The notes under the pieces are model-generated. The model was not told the DNA's origin. It did no database searches and saw only the letters and a list, made by a program, of their open reading frames with translations. Below are positions 21,878-28,848 of a stretch of 28,848 nucleotides of DNA, piece by piece; the first letter of the stretch is position 1; each line of letters begins with the position of its first letter. Both the position numbers and the translations under genes were made by a program. Origin of the DNA: a virus; IMG/VR virus record IMGVR_UViG_3300025671_000372, positions 1 to 28,848 of that record. One strand, written 5' to 3'.

Positions 21878-22942
21878 ATGAATAAAAATAAAATAATCAG
21901 ATTACAGCCAAGCCCTTATGTTAGTACAAGTATTCAGCTAAAAATGGCGCAACCTAAAACTAATTCTTCAGGTTATGCCGTTACTGATAGTCAAGGAAGA
22001 ATACTACAATCAGAAGTATCTGTTAATGACGCTGTTCAAGTACCAGGTACATCTAAAACAATTTCTCCAGTACTAACTTCTTCTGGCTTAAAAACAGGAT
22101 TAGAGAAGATCGTAGAGAATCCTTACAAAGACTTAGATGGATATTCTCCGTCTTGGGGAGAGAAAATATTTAAAGGTAAAGACAAAGTATCATTACAACA
22201 TATACTTGAATATAAGCACGGTAGAGAATATAACTACTATAGTAACAGGTATATGGATACTATTGTTAAGTCTACAGAACTACATGAAAAGCCATTCTTT
22301 CTTACCGACAAATGTAAACTAAGACTGGACGGTAACGTAGTCTTTTTAAATCTCAACAATCCATTAGACGAAGTCAGATACTATATGATTTTGATACATC
22401 CTTTTGTAGCTAACTCATATAAAGACTTAGACGATGGTAAAAACAGAAAAGCTGGATATTACATTGTAGATGAAGAAGAAGTAATGGATCTGAAGCTAGA
22501 GAAAGTTAAGAGGCAAACTAAATCTGCTGCAGCTCTTGAAGAACTTAACGAAAAAGAAGATTCTATAATTGTAAACATGGCTTACGCATTAGGTATTGAA
22601 GAGCGCAATCCGATTAAAACATTATGCTATAAATATATACACTCATACTATAATAGATCAGAAGAGAACTATGCAATATTTATGAAGTTCTTTGATATGT
22701 ATAAAGACAGTGGTAGAAGAGACAGATTCTTCGCTAACGGTCTTGTACAAGAGTTATTAAACTATAATGTATTGAGAAGTAGAGATAGTAAACTATATTG
22801 GGTTATGCCTGAAACAGACGATAAACCTATGCGTACTTTCGAGTGGTCTTCAAAGGACAAGTTTATATCTGAATTTATTTTAGCTCCTGAATATCAGGAA
22901 GAATTTGAAATCATGAAGAGTATTCTTGAGTCGAGAAAATAA
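21878..22942 (+). CDS. Structural module protein of unknown function (354 aa)
   Basis: It lies between the capsid gene and a connector-like gene and begins 80 nt after the capsid stop, past a hairpin. The N-terminal ~75 residues are polar and probably extended (AQPKTNSSGYAVTDSQGRILQ). The rest is helical and charged, with KCKLRLDGNVVFLNLNNPLDEVRYYMILIHPFVANSYKDL, a central EE-rich helix and a C-terminal FFDMYKDSGRRDRFFANGLVQELLNY...LAPEYQEEFEIMKSIL. This resembles conserved head/neck-associated proteins of large Bacteroidota phages, whose role is not known to me. No signal peptide or membrane span is present. The short frame at 22137-22322 is a shadow. Confidence 0.65.
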   Translation: MNKNKIIRLQPSPYVSTSIQLKMAQPKTNSSGYAVTDSQGRILQSEVSVNDAVQVPGTSKTISPVLTSSGLKTGLEKIVENPYKDLDGYSPSWGEKIFKGKDKVSLQHILEYKHGREYNYYSNRYMDTIVKSTELHEKPFFLTDKCKLRLDGNVVFLNLNNPLDEVRYYMILIHPFVANSYKDLDDGKNRKAGYYIVDEEEVMDLKLEKVKRQTKSAAALEELNEKEDSIIVNMAYALGIEERNPIKTLCYKYIHSYYNRSEENYAIFMKFFDMYKDSGRRDRFFANGLVQELLNYNVLRSRDSKLYWVMPETDDKPMRTFEWSSKDKFISEFILAPEYQEEFEIMKSILESRK

Positions 22943-22954
22943 AATTAATTAAAA

Positions 22955-23812
22955 ATGCTTATTGATCAGTTACATTATAATGTAAAATTAGAAGCTGAAA
23001 GAGTTGATTCACAAGACAAGATTGATCTTGAACCTGTAGAAATTGACGCTTATTTGAACAAAGCTATATGGGTATATTTGAAAGAAAGATATTCTGTATT
23101 ACCTGATAAACCTAAAAGAGGTTTTGAAACTGATCAAATGAGAATATCACAACTAAGTTCATTACATATAAAGTCTCCACATGTACAACCTCCATTACAA
23201 CCTATATTGTTACAGGATGGTTTATATGAGGTAAGATTAAATGATTTAGGTAATAATATTGATGGTCAATATTTTAGATACTTATTCTTAACAGATGGTT
23301 ATATAAAAGGTATCAAAGATGGTTGTACAAAAATGATAGGTCTTAAGCATCATCAGGTTGATGATAGTAATACAATATATACTGCTGCAAATTGGACTTG
23401 GAGACGAGTTAATTACAATTTTGGTAAGAGCAGTTTTGTTAACGATCATATAACTATAGATGAATCAGCACAAAGCCCTGATGTTACAATGGATTTAGTT
23501 GACAATAACAGCAGAAATAATAACGATGAATTATCAAGTCTATACTTAGATACTAGAAACAAGTATGGAGAACCTCAGTTTGAAATTGAGGAAGTTTACT
23601 TATCATATATTAAATATCCTAACAGAGTATTCTATGGAGGATATGATCATATAGACGGAATGTCTAACTCTAACAGTCCTAAAATACATTGTGATTTCGA
23701 TGAAATTACATGTAATGATATTGTATCTATAGCTGTAAGATTAATACAAAAAGATATATTGTCTGATTATAATGCTATGGTTCAGGACGAAGTTAGAAAC
23801 TTAAAAAACTAA
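22955..23812 (+). CDS. Head-tail connector (adaptor) candidate (285 aa)
   Basis: The N-terminal third (LEPVEIDAYLNKAIWVYLKERYSVLPDKPKRGFETDQMRISQLSSLHI, residues 26-72) follows the EID.YLN.A...(Y/F)..ERY......FE..Q.R...L pattern. I associate that pattern with adaptor/ring proteins encoded downstream of the capsid gene in crAss-like and related phages. The middle and C-terminus contain beta-rich segments (FEIEEVYLSYIKYPNRVFYGGYDHIDG) and a final helix (CNDIVSIAVRLIQKDIL). The likely role is to bridge portal and tail. The start is 12 nt after the previous stop. The call is by pattern and position, without a strict motif. Confidence 0.55.
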   Translation: MLIDQLHYNVKLEAERVDSQDKIDLEPVEIDAYLNKAIWVYLKERYSVLPDKPKRGFETDQMRISQLSSLHIKSPHVQPPLQPILLQDGLYEVRLNDLGNNIDGQYFRYLFLTDGYIKGIKDGCTKMIGLKHHQVDDSNTIYTAANWTWRRVNYNFGKSSFVNDHITIDESAQSPDVTMDLVDNNSRNNNDELSSLYLDTRNKYGEPQFEIEEVYLSYIKYPNRVFYGGYDHIDGMSNSNSPKIHCDFDEITCNDIVSIAVRLIQKDILSDYNAMVQDEVRNLKN

Positions 23813-23827
23813 TTAAATAATTAAGAA

Positions 23828-25153
23828 ATGGTATCTATTTCAGACGTTGAAAAGATTATAGTAACTCGTTCAGGTGCAGCTGTACCTGTAGCTGGTACTA
23901 GTTTATTTAATCCAACTACAGGCGTATTTAACGGAGCTGTAGGAGGATTAGGTGCTTACATTGATCAAGCTGGTTCTGGCAACCCTGTTGCTGTAACAAC
24001 TGGTTCTTATGCAGGTGAGCCAATTCGTTTTATCCAGGTTCGTGATACATCTAACGATCGTACACCACTACCTAACCGTTACCTTGAGCAGTCTCAGTAC
24101 ATTCACGGAAACTGCCAGTTTGGCTTGGAGATTGCTGGTCAGCCAGTAGTAGCTCCTTCTGTAAACTCTTGGTTACTTGGTGCACCTAACGCTCAAGTAA
24201 CAGACACAGGTAAAGTATCAGTATCGTCATTGAATACTTATGTACTTAACGCAACTTCTCACGGCTACCGTACAGATATGTACAACTCTCTGTACAACAT
24301 GCCTACATCTTATGGTCGTTTTGAATCACCAGATTGGGCTACTACTTCTGTAACTACAGAAGCAGCTCGTCGTGACTATACTATCCAGAACCTTGTAGCT
24401 GACTTCAACCGCAAGAACTCTGGAAGCCAGTGGAGTCAGTATGGATTTGCTTTAGCTATCTCTACTGCTGATGTAGCTGCTGGTATTGATGTTGGTTCTG
24501 TTACTCTTAATAGCACTATCACAATTGGTTATGACAAAGGATGTAAGCCAGTTAACGTATTGGTTACAGCTGAGCGTAAAGCAGCTCTTGATGCTCTTGC
24601 AGCTCACTTAGATGCATTGACTTACACTAACGCATCTATCGTACCTTACAATGTATCACCTAACTGCGGTTCTGGTGTTGCTGCTGGTACTAGCACATCT
24701 GATATGATTTTCATTGTAGCTATTGACGAAGAGTTAGCTTACTATGATGAAATTCCTAATACTAAGCGTCGCTTAGAGGTTAGCTTAAACGAAGGATCAT
24801 TGATCCCTTCTGTAGCTAAAACACTTATCACTGAGCCTAGCGAAGGACAAGGACAAGCTCGTAACCTGCGTTTAGATTACATCAACGAAGAGCACTACCG
24901 TAGCTATACTAGCTCACGTGAGTGGGGTGCAAACCATGTTGCATATCCAGACGAAATTGATTTGTCTAAGACATACAACATTTACACTATTACTCACTGC
25001 CACACTCGTTCTGCAACTAGCGGACTTCCTAGCGTATCACCACACCGTACAGTAATTGCTGTACCTAGCGATGATGCTACTATGAAGAACTATGTAGAAT
25101 CTGTAGTAAATGCAGTAGCTACTTATTACGGATACCCTACGGTAACACTGTAA
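23828..25153 (+). CDS. Abundant virion protein, tail tube/sheath or capsid-associated candidate (441 aa)
   Basis: The protein is rich in Ser, Thr, Ala and Gly with many short beta strands and few charges, typical of a major structural subunit. Codon use shifts to CGT, GCT, CAG and AAC, just as in capsid exon 2, which implies strong expression. Recognisable stretches (EPIRFIQVRDTSNDRTPLPNRYL, KSGSQWSQYGFALAIST-like, KTYNIYTITHCHTRSATSG) do not match a family I can name. Position after the connector candidate and before fibre-like genes, with its own terminator at 25197-25228, points to the major tail tube or sheath, or a capsid decoration protein. I cannot choose between them. Confidence 0.6.
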   Translation: MVSISDVEKIIVTRSGAAVPVAGTSLFNPTTGVFNGAVGGLGAYIDQAGSGNPVAVTTGSYAGEPIRFIQVRDTSNDRTPLPNRYLEQSQYIHGNCQFGLEIAGQPVVAPSVNSWLLGAPNAQVTDTGKVSVSSLNTYVLNATSHGYRTDMYNSLYNMPTSYGRFESPDWATTSVTTEAARRDYTIQNLVADFNRKNSGSQWSQYGFALAISTADVAAGIDVGSVTLNSTITIGYDKGCKPVNVLVTAERKAALDALAAHLDALTYTNASIVPYNVSPNCGSGVAAGTSTSDMIFIVAIDEELAYYDEIPNTKRRLEVSLNEGSLIPSVAKTLITEPSEGQGQARNLRLDYINEEHYRSYTSSREWGANHVAYPDEIDLSKTYNIYTITHCHTRSATSGLPSVSPHRTVIAVPSDDATMKNYVESVVNAVATYYGYPTVTL

Positions 25154-25196
25154 TCTGAGCTAATAGAATAAATATAATAACATAAGTTATTAACAT

Positions 25197-25228
25197 AAGG
25201 GGAGGGACCTAATCCCTTCCCTTTTTTT
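25197..25228 (+). terminator. Intrinsic terminator
   Basis: AAGGGGAGGGA (25197-25207) pairs over 11 bp, one G-T, with TCCCTTCCCTT (25213-25223) around CCTAA, and seven T residues follow (25222-25228). It ends the highly expressed head/tail transcript 44 nt after the 441-aa gene. Confidence 0.88.
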
Positions 25229-25251
25229 GTAATAAGAAAAAATATAATAAA

Positions 25252-25554
25252 ATGACAACTGTTGATATTCGTTTACCTAAATCCTTTTTTGTAAGCAGAA
25301 AGTCTGGTTCAAATGTAGCAGGTCTTATTCCTTCTGCTAAAGAAACACGTAGCCTTATGGAATGGGTTAATGAGAGAATTACAGAAGAAGATCTAGTACT
25401 TCTCCAGTGGTTAGAGACTAACGTAACTGCTGCTACTCCTAGCTTTATCGCAGGAGCATATGTAGATAATGACGCAGCAATTAATGGAGGACTTAGTGAA
25501 GGAGATATTTACTATAATACTTCAACTGGTTTTCTTACTGCTGTTACTGCATAA
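25252..25554 (+). CDS. Small fibre-associated protein with RLPKSF docking-type domain (100 aa)
   Basis: Residues 4-45 (DIRLPKSFFVSRKSGSNVAGLIPSAKETRSLMEWVNERI) are paralogous to the N-terminus of the next protein (DIRLPKSFVVIKKTDENVPGLIPSEKQTLSLADWINYAI). This suggests a shared docking module that attaches different C-terminal parts to the same virion site. The rest (AGAYVDNDAAINGGLSEGDIYYNTSTGFLTAVTA) resembles a common phage fibre segment in which a GLxEGDIYYNTSTG loop precedes the end. It follows a strong terminator by 24 nt, so it needs its own promoter or readthrough. The role is inferred. Confidence 0.6.
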   Translation: MTTVDIRLPKSFFVSRKSGSNVAGLIPSAKETRSLMEWVNERITEEDLVLLQWLETNVTAATPSFIAGAYVDNDAAINGGLSEGDIYYNTSTGFLTAVTA

Positions 25555-25570
25555 GCAAAAGCAATAAACA

Positions 25571-26113
25571 ATGAACATTAGAGATATAAGATTACCTAAG
25601 TCTTTTGTAGTTATTAAAAAGACTGATGAAAATGTACCTGGTCTTATACCTAGTGAAAAGCAAACCTTAAGTTTAGCAGATTGGATAAATTATGCTATAC
25701 AACAGGGGATTATTGATGTATCATCTAAGATAAAATATCTTGAATATGCAACTAATACTTACAGTATAAAGATTACATATGAAGGACTATTAGCTCCTAT
25801 GATTACGGAGTTTGCCGTAGGAGAATATAATATATCTATACCACTAAATACGGGTATACATTCTATTACATTCTACGGTAATTTAAATACATTAAATGAA
25901 TCTAATGAATTAGTTATTAAAGTAATCAATGATGATAATAACTATGTAAGAAGATGCTTAGCACAAGTATATGACAATGCAACTAATACATCAATTAGTT
26001 CTGCTGTATCAGGTGTATATGTAAGACAAACAGAAGATAATTATACAACTACACTTCTGTTTACAACATTGGATAATTTATCAAGTTTAGGATACACAGT
26101 AGAAATAAGGTAA
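25571..26113 (+). CDS. Fibre-associated protein with RLPKSF docking-type domain (180 aa)
   Basis: The N-terminal 45 residues are the same module as in the 100-aa protein upstream. The C-terminal 120 residues form a beta-rich domain (SIKITYEGLLAPMITEFAVGEYNISIPLNTGIHSITFYGNL, then VIKVINDDNNYVRRCLAQVYD) likely to be a beta-sandwich exposed on the virion. Gene duplication with swapped C-termini is the simplest history. No enzymatic motif is visible. It ends 4 nt before the long palindromic element at 26118-26231. Confidence 0.6.
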   Translation: MNIRDIRLPKSFVVIKKTDENVPGLIPSEKQTLSLADWINYAIQQGIIDVSSKIKYLEYATNTYSIKITYEGLLAPMITEFAVGEYNISIPLNTGIHSITFYGNLNTLNESNELVIKVINDDNNYVRRCLAQVYDNATNTSISSAVSGVYVRQTEDNYTTTLLFTTLDNLSSLGYTVEIR

Positions 26114-26117
26114 TCAT

Positions 26118-26231
26118 ATGCGCTATAGGCTATTTTAAAGACTTCTAAGCGACTTTATTTAAAAATGTATATGTATATACTAGTTAGTAATTAAAGTCTC
26201 TTAGAACAGCTTAAAATGGCTTATAGCGCAT
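26118..26231 (+). repeat. Long palindromic intergenic element, copy 2
   Basis: ATGCGCTATAGGCTATTTTA at 26118 pairs with the segment ending TTATAGCGCAT at 26231, over 21 bp with two G-U pairs. Next comes an inner arm TTCTAAGCGACTTTA...TAAAGTCTCTTAGAA, giving a stem of nearly 40 bp with a TA-rich loop (ATGTATATGTATATACTA). It shares block order and sequence with the minus-strand element at 1435-1532. It begins 4 nt after a stop codon and ends 40 nt before a start codon. There is no T-tract, so it is not a standard terminator. Confidence 0.75.
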
Positions 26232-26271
26232 TTTATATTATATATAATATGTAAAATTAAATAACAAACAA

Positions 26272-27582
26272 ATGAAAGCATTATACAAATACGTTATGGC
26301 TATATTATTATTTACTATTGTTTTTGTAACTAATAGTTATGGTCAATTTAAATTAGTTGGCGATGCTAGTTCTGCAGGGTTCAATAATGCAGGTAGTAAC
26401 AGATATAGTGCTACTATAGTTTTTAGACCTGACTTAACTGGTAATTATTACGATGGTACTGATGTACTAAGTGGATATAAGTTATTTACTTCTTCTGAAC
26501 AGATGTATACTATACTTAGTGTATCATCTACTACTTATAATACTGCTTCTGTAACTGTACAAGCAGATACAGTACTTAATGCTAATTCATCTACATTTTA
26601 TGGTATACCTTCTGGTCAAGTATTAATATATGATACTTCTGAATCAGAAGGAGCATTACAAGTACCTTTTGGTTCTGTAGGAGCAAGTGCCAGGATGCAA
26701 GCAGCTGTTGATAGTTGGAACATTAAAGTTATATCTAATTTGCTAAGTAAAACAGTTAATGTAGAACCTTCATTCCTTACTAATATAATTAGATTCAATA
26801 TTAATACTGATTCTGTAGGTACAGAAGAAGGTCACGTTATATGGAATACAGAAGATCATACATTAGATATTCATTCTCAAAATGGTACTGTATTACAAGT
26901 TAATCAGGAAATGGTTATACCTGTAAAGAATAAATCGGGAGTTACTATAGAAGATGGTATGCCTGTTAGATTTGCAGGTACAGAAGGTGCTAGTGGTAGA
27001 CTATTAGTACAAGCAGCTGTAGCTGATGGATCATATCCTGTATATTATAATTTAGGTACAACTACTAATACTATACCTAATGATAGTACAGGATTAGTTA
27101 CTGTTTTTGGTAAGGTTAGAGGAATAGATTTAGATGGTATATCTTATCTGAATTGTAATGATGAAGAATGGGATGATGGTACATTATTATACTTAGATCC
27201 AGTTACAGAAGGATGTTATACAAGCATTATGCCTTCTGCCCCTAACGATAAGGTATTATACGCAGCTATTGTTGCTGCTAAGAATAATGGTACTATGATG
27301 GTTAGACCTAGCTTGTTTCCTAACATAGGAGATTTAAATGGAGTTAATATAGTTGATGAAGCAGAAGGTGATGTATTGTTATATAAAAACAATGTCTGGA
27401 CAAATGATATTTATATACTAGAACCACTGTCTGGATCAGGACCTCCTGTCATTGCACCTAGAGCTAATGGAGATACTTATTTTGATTTCCTTAATAATAA
27501 ATGGTATAAAGCTTGGGATAATGAATTAAACAATGGTTCTGGCGATGGGTTAGATATTGATGATTGGATTATATTAAATTAA
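26272..27582 (+). CDS. Fibre-like protein with signal peptide (436 aa)
   Basis: Residues 1-24 are a signal peptide (MKALYKYVMAILLFTIVFV..., cleavage near SYG/Q, Bacteroidota-like). Residues 25-215 are Ser/Thr-rich and beta-rich. Residues 216-345 (VPVKNKSGVTIEDGMPVRFAG..., VTVFGKVRGIDLDG, DDGTLLYLDPVTEGCYT, KNNGTMMVRP) follow a phage fibre domain style in which G.v...G.v.GiD and G..LYLdp strands alternate. The end (GDTYFDFLNNKWYKAWDNELNNGSGDGLDIDDWIILN) recalls fibre C-termini. A signal peptide is unusual for a virion component. Either the protein is exported and assembled at the envelope, or it is a secreted decoy or host-surface protein. Confidence 0.65.
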   Translation: MKALYKYVMAILLFTIVFVTNSYGQFKLVGDASSAGFNNAGSNRYSATIVFRPDLTGNYYDGTDVLSGYKLFTSSEQMYTILSVSSTTYNTASVTVQADTVLNANSSTFYGIPSGQVLIYDTSESEGALQVPFGSVGASARMQAAVDSWNIKVISNLLSKTVNVEPSFLTNIIRFNINTDSVGTEEGHVIWNTEDHTLDIHSQNGTVLQVNQEMVIPVKNKSGVTIEDGMPVRFAGTEGASGRLLVQAAVADGSYPVYYNLGTTTNTIPNDSTGLVTVFGKVRGIDLDGISYLNCNDEEWDDGTLLYLDPVTEGCYTSIMPSAPNDKVLYAAIVAAKNNGTMMVRPSLFPNIGDLNGVNIVDEAEGDVLLYKNNVWTNDIYILEPLSGSGPPVIAPRANGDTYFDFLNNKWYKAWDNELNNGSGDGLDIDDWIILN

Positions 27583-27674
27583 TTAAACCAAAAGAATAAT
27601 AAGAATAATAGCACAAACGTGTTAATAGATTATATATAATATTGTCGATATATAACAATACGATTTGTTTTGAA

Positions 27675-27706
27675 GGGGGGAGTGGCTAATGCTGCTTCCC
27701 CTTTTT
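27675..27706 (+). terminator. Intrinsic terminator
   Basis: AAGGGGGGAG (27675-27684) pairs with CTTCCCCTT (27695-27703) with one bulged G, followed by TTTTT to 27706. It lies between the 436-aa gene and the last gene. 27583-27674 is AT-rich with no gene. The segment 27707-27771 (TATACTATAGTATA palindrome, then an A-rich leader) probably carries the promoter of the next gene. Confidence 0.82.
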
Positions 27707-27771
27707 GTTAATTATACTATAGTATAAAGAGGGTGTGTACAGCCCTTAATTAAAATATAAAATAGAAACAT

Positions 27772-28848
27772 ATGTTTTTAATGATACAAGGTAATGTATT
27801 GGGTGCAGGAAGATCTGCTGCTTTTGGTAATAGACTATTATTAGATAAGTTTCCAGGTGCAGCAGTTGCTTATGCATTATTACCATTAAGTAAAAACTTT
27901 GTAGATCAACCTTTAATTAGGGTTAGAAGATCTTCTGATAATACAGAGAGAGACTTTACTTATGAAGAGATACAAGACAATACATTATTACAATGGTCAC
28001 AATCATCTGACTTTGATAATATGTTACTGCTTGATGAATTCCCTAATGCTACATCAGCATATTCTTTAAGGAATTTATCAGTTAATTATAACGGTCCAGT
28101 AATTAGAGCTAGACGTACTATAGATGATACTGAAGCAACGTTTATAGCAAAAGAGATAACTGATGGTACAATAGAAGATTGGAGTACAGGTAAAGGATTC
28201 AAAGACTTTAGAATAGTTGTTAATACAGAAAATAGTGGTGTTAGTAATAACGATCAGTTTCAATTTACAGGAGCATTAGGTAATTATGATGTAGATGTAT
28301 ATGATGAGACTGGTACAATATATTATGAAACAATAACTGGACTTGTTGATGAAGCTACTATTACTATAGCTAATGGGCCTGGTATATATGAGCTTAGAGT
28401 TTTCCCGGCTGCTACGAATGGGTTTAATCGGATTAACTTTCTCAACGGCGGGGATAAGGATAAGCTGTTAGAAGTAAGAAATTGGGGGGAGATTGTTTGG
28501 TCAACGATGTCATCTGCTTTATCTGCTTTTTACGGCTGCACGAATGTTACGAGCATGACAAGTAGTGTGCTGCCTGACTTATCTAACGTGAGTAATTTCG
28601 CCTCTTTCGCATTTGGTTGCAGCAGCTTAACTACCCTAGACGTGAGCGGGTGGAACACAGCAAGTGTGACAAATTTCGGCGCTTTCGTATTTCAATGTCG
28701 CAGCTTAACTACCCTAGACGTAAGCGGGTGGAATACAGCAAGCGTGACAGTTTTCGCCTCTTTCGCATTTGGTTGTAGCAGCTTAACTACCCTAGACGTA
28801 AGCGGGTGGAATACAGCAAGCGTGAGTAATTTCTCCTCTTTCGTACGG
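27772..28848 (+). CDS. Receptor-binding/adhesin-type protein with BspA-like leucine-rich repeats, cut by the window end
   Basis: The first 359 residues are present and the gene runs off the window. Residues 22-140 hold two copies of a motif (AAVAYALLPLSKNFVDQPLIRVRRSSDNTE and TSAYSLRNLSVNYNGPVIRARRTIDDTE). Phage tail proteins with this motif are often annotated as resembling the arabinofuranosidase-B N-terminus. Residues 140-210 form a beta domain. From residue 211 the DNA becomes markedly more GC-rich and encodes a BspA/DUF285 region (KLLEVRNWGEIVWSTM...FYGCTNV) leading to 26-residue repeats SLTTLDVSGWNTASV. The likely role is binding a host surface molecule. The GC break suggests acquisition of the repeat domain from a bacterial gene. 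The start is ATG at 27772, after an A-rich leader. Confidence 0.78.
   Translation, partial: MFLMIQGNVLGAGRSAAFGNRLLLDKFPGAAVAYALLPLSKNFVDQPLIRVRRSSDNTERDFTYEEIQDNTLLQWSQSSDFDNMLLLDEFPNATSAYSLRNLSVNYNGPVIRARRTIDDTEATFIAKEITDGTIEDWSTGKGFKDFRIVVNTENSGVSNNDQFQFTGALGNYDVDVYDETGTIYYETITGLVDEATITIANGPGIYELRVFPAATNGFNRINFLNGGDKDKLLEVRNWGEIVWSTMSSALSAFYGCTNVTSMTSSVLPDLSNVSNFASFAFGCSSLTTLDVSGWNTASVTNFGAFVFQCRSLTTLDVSGWNTASVTVFASFAFGCSSLTTLDVSGWNTASVSNFSSFVR
28624..28848 (+). repeat. 78-bp tandem repeats encoding BspA-type LRRs
   Basis: The unit starting AGCTTAACTACCCTAGACGT recurs at 28624, 28702 and 28780 with few changes, mostly silent or in the variable last third (NFGAFVFQCR, VFASFAFGCS, NFSSFV). 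Such near-identical units permit repeat-number change by recombination. The array continues beyond the window. Confidence 0.9.

Noticed and set aside
3563-28848. Stop-codon recoding as in some large gut phages
   Set aside because: TAG, TGA and TAA all end genes at sensible positions (for example TGA at 5309-5311, TAG at 7808-7810), so the standard code applies.

Overview
The window is part of a low-GC tailed-phage genome (Caudoviricetes), and the host is probably a Bacteroidota bacterium. The host inference rests on four things: A/T-rich leaders with almost no Shine-Dalgarno sequence, signal peptides ending in the Bacteroidota-like patterns YSQ and YGQ, a DUF1573-like protein, and BspA-type leucine-rich repeats. 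TAA, TAG and TGA all end genes, so the code is standard. The TerL, portal and capsid genes resemble those of crAss-like or other large Bacteroidota phages, but I cannot place the phage more precisely from sequence alone.

Layout. 1-415 is non-coding, rich in hairpins, and closes with a plus-strand intrinsic terminator. 474-2417 holds three minus-strand genes of unknown function with clearly higher GC than the rest, separated by hairpin-rich spacers. 2418-3562 has no convincing gene. It carries a 15-bp tandem repeat, a strongly structured stretch ending in a long terminator (candidate large ncRNA), and G-run/AT motifs. From 3563 to the end everything is on the plus strand and closely packed.

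3563-6604 encodes a dNMP kinase, a PD-(D/E)XK endonuclease, a helix-turn-helix protein and a GroES-like protein. 6615-8210 encodes three membrane/coiled-coil proteins (lysis or envelope candidates). 8210-10410 encodes small conserved phage proteins, including a Cys-cluster plus DUF1573-like protein. 10425-21797 is the DNA packaging and head module: large terminase, portal, a complete GroEL-type chaperonin interrupted by an intein, a probable scaffold, and the major capsid protein gene interrupted by an ORF-less group I intron. 21878-25153 encodes connector and virion proteins. 25252-28848 encodes fibre or receptor-binding proteins, the last one cut by the window end.

The most notable biology is a phage-encoded chaperonin system inside the head-assembly operon. 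The GroEL is split at its GDG/TTT nucleotide-binding motif by an intein with the Trp-Cys-Thr signature of class 3 inteins. A candidate GroES partner lies about 10 kb upstream. Two genes downstream, the capsid gene needs RNA splicing. Head assembly in this phage would therefore depend on both protein splicing and RNA splicing. A palindromic element of about 100 nt also occurs twice, in two intergenic regions 24 kb apart, both times in the sense orientation of the flanking genes.
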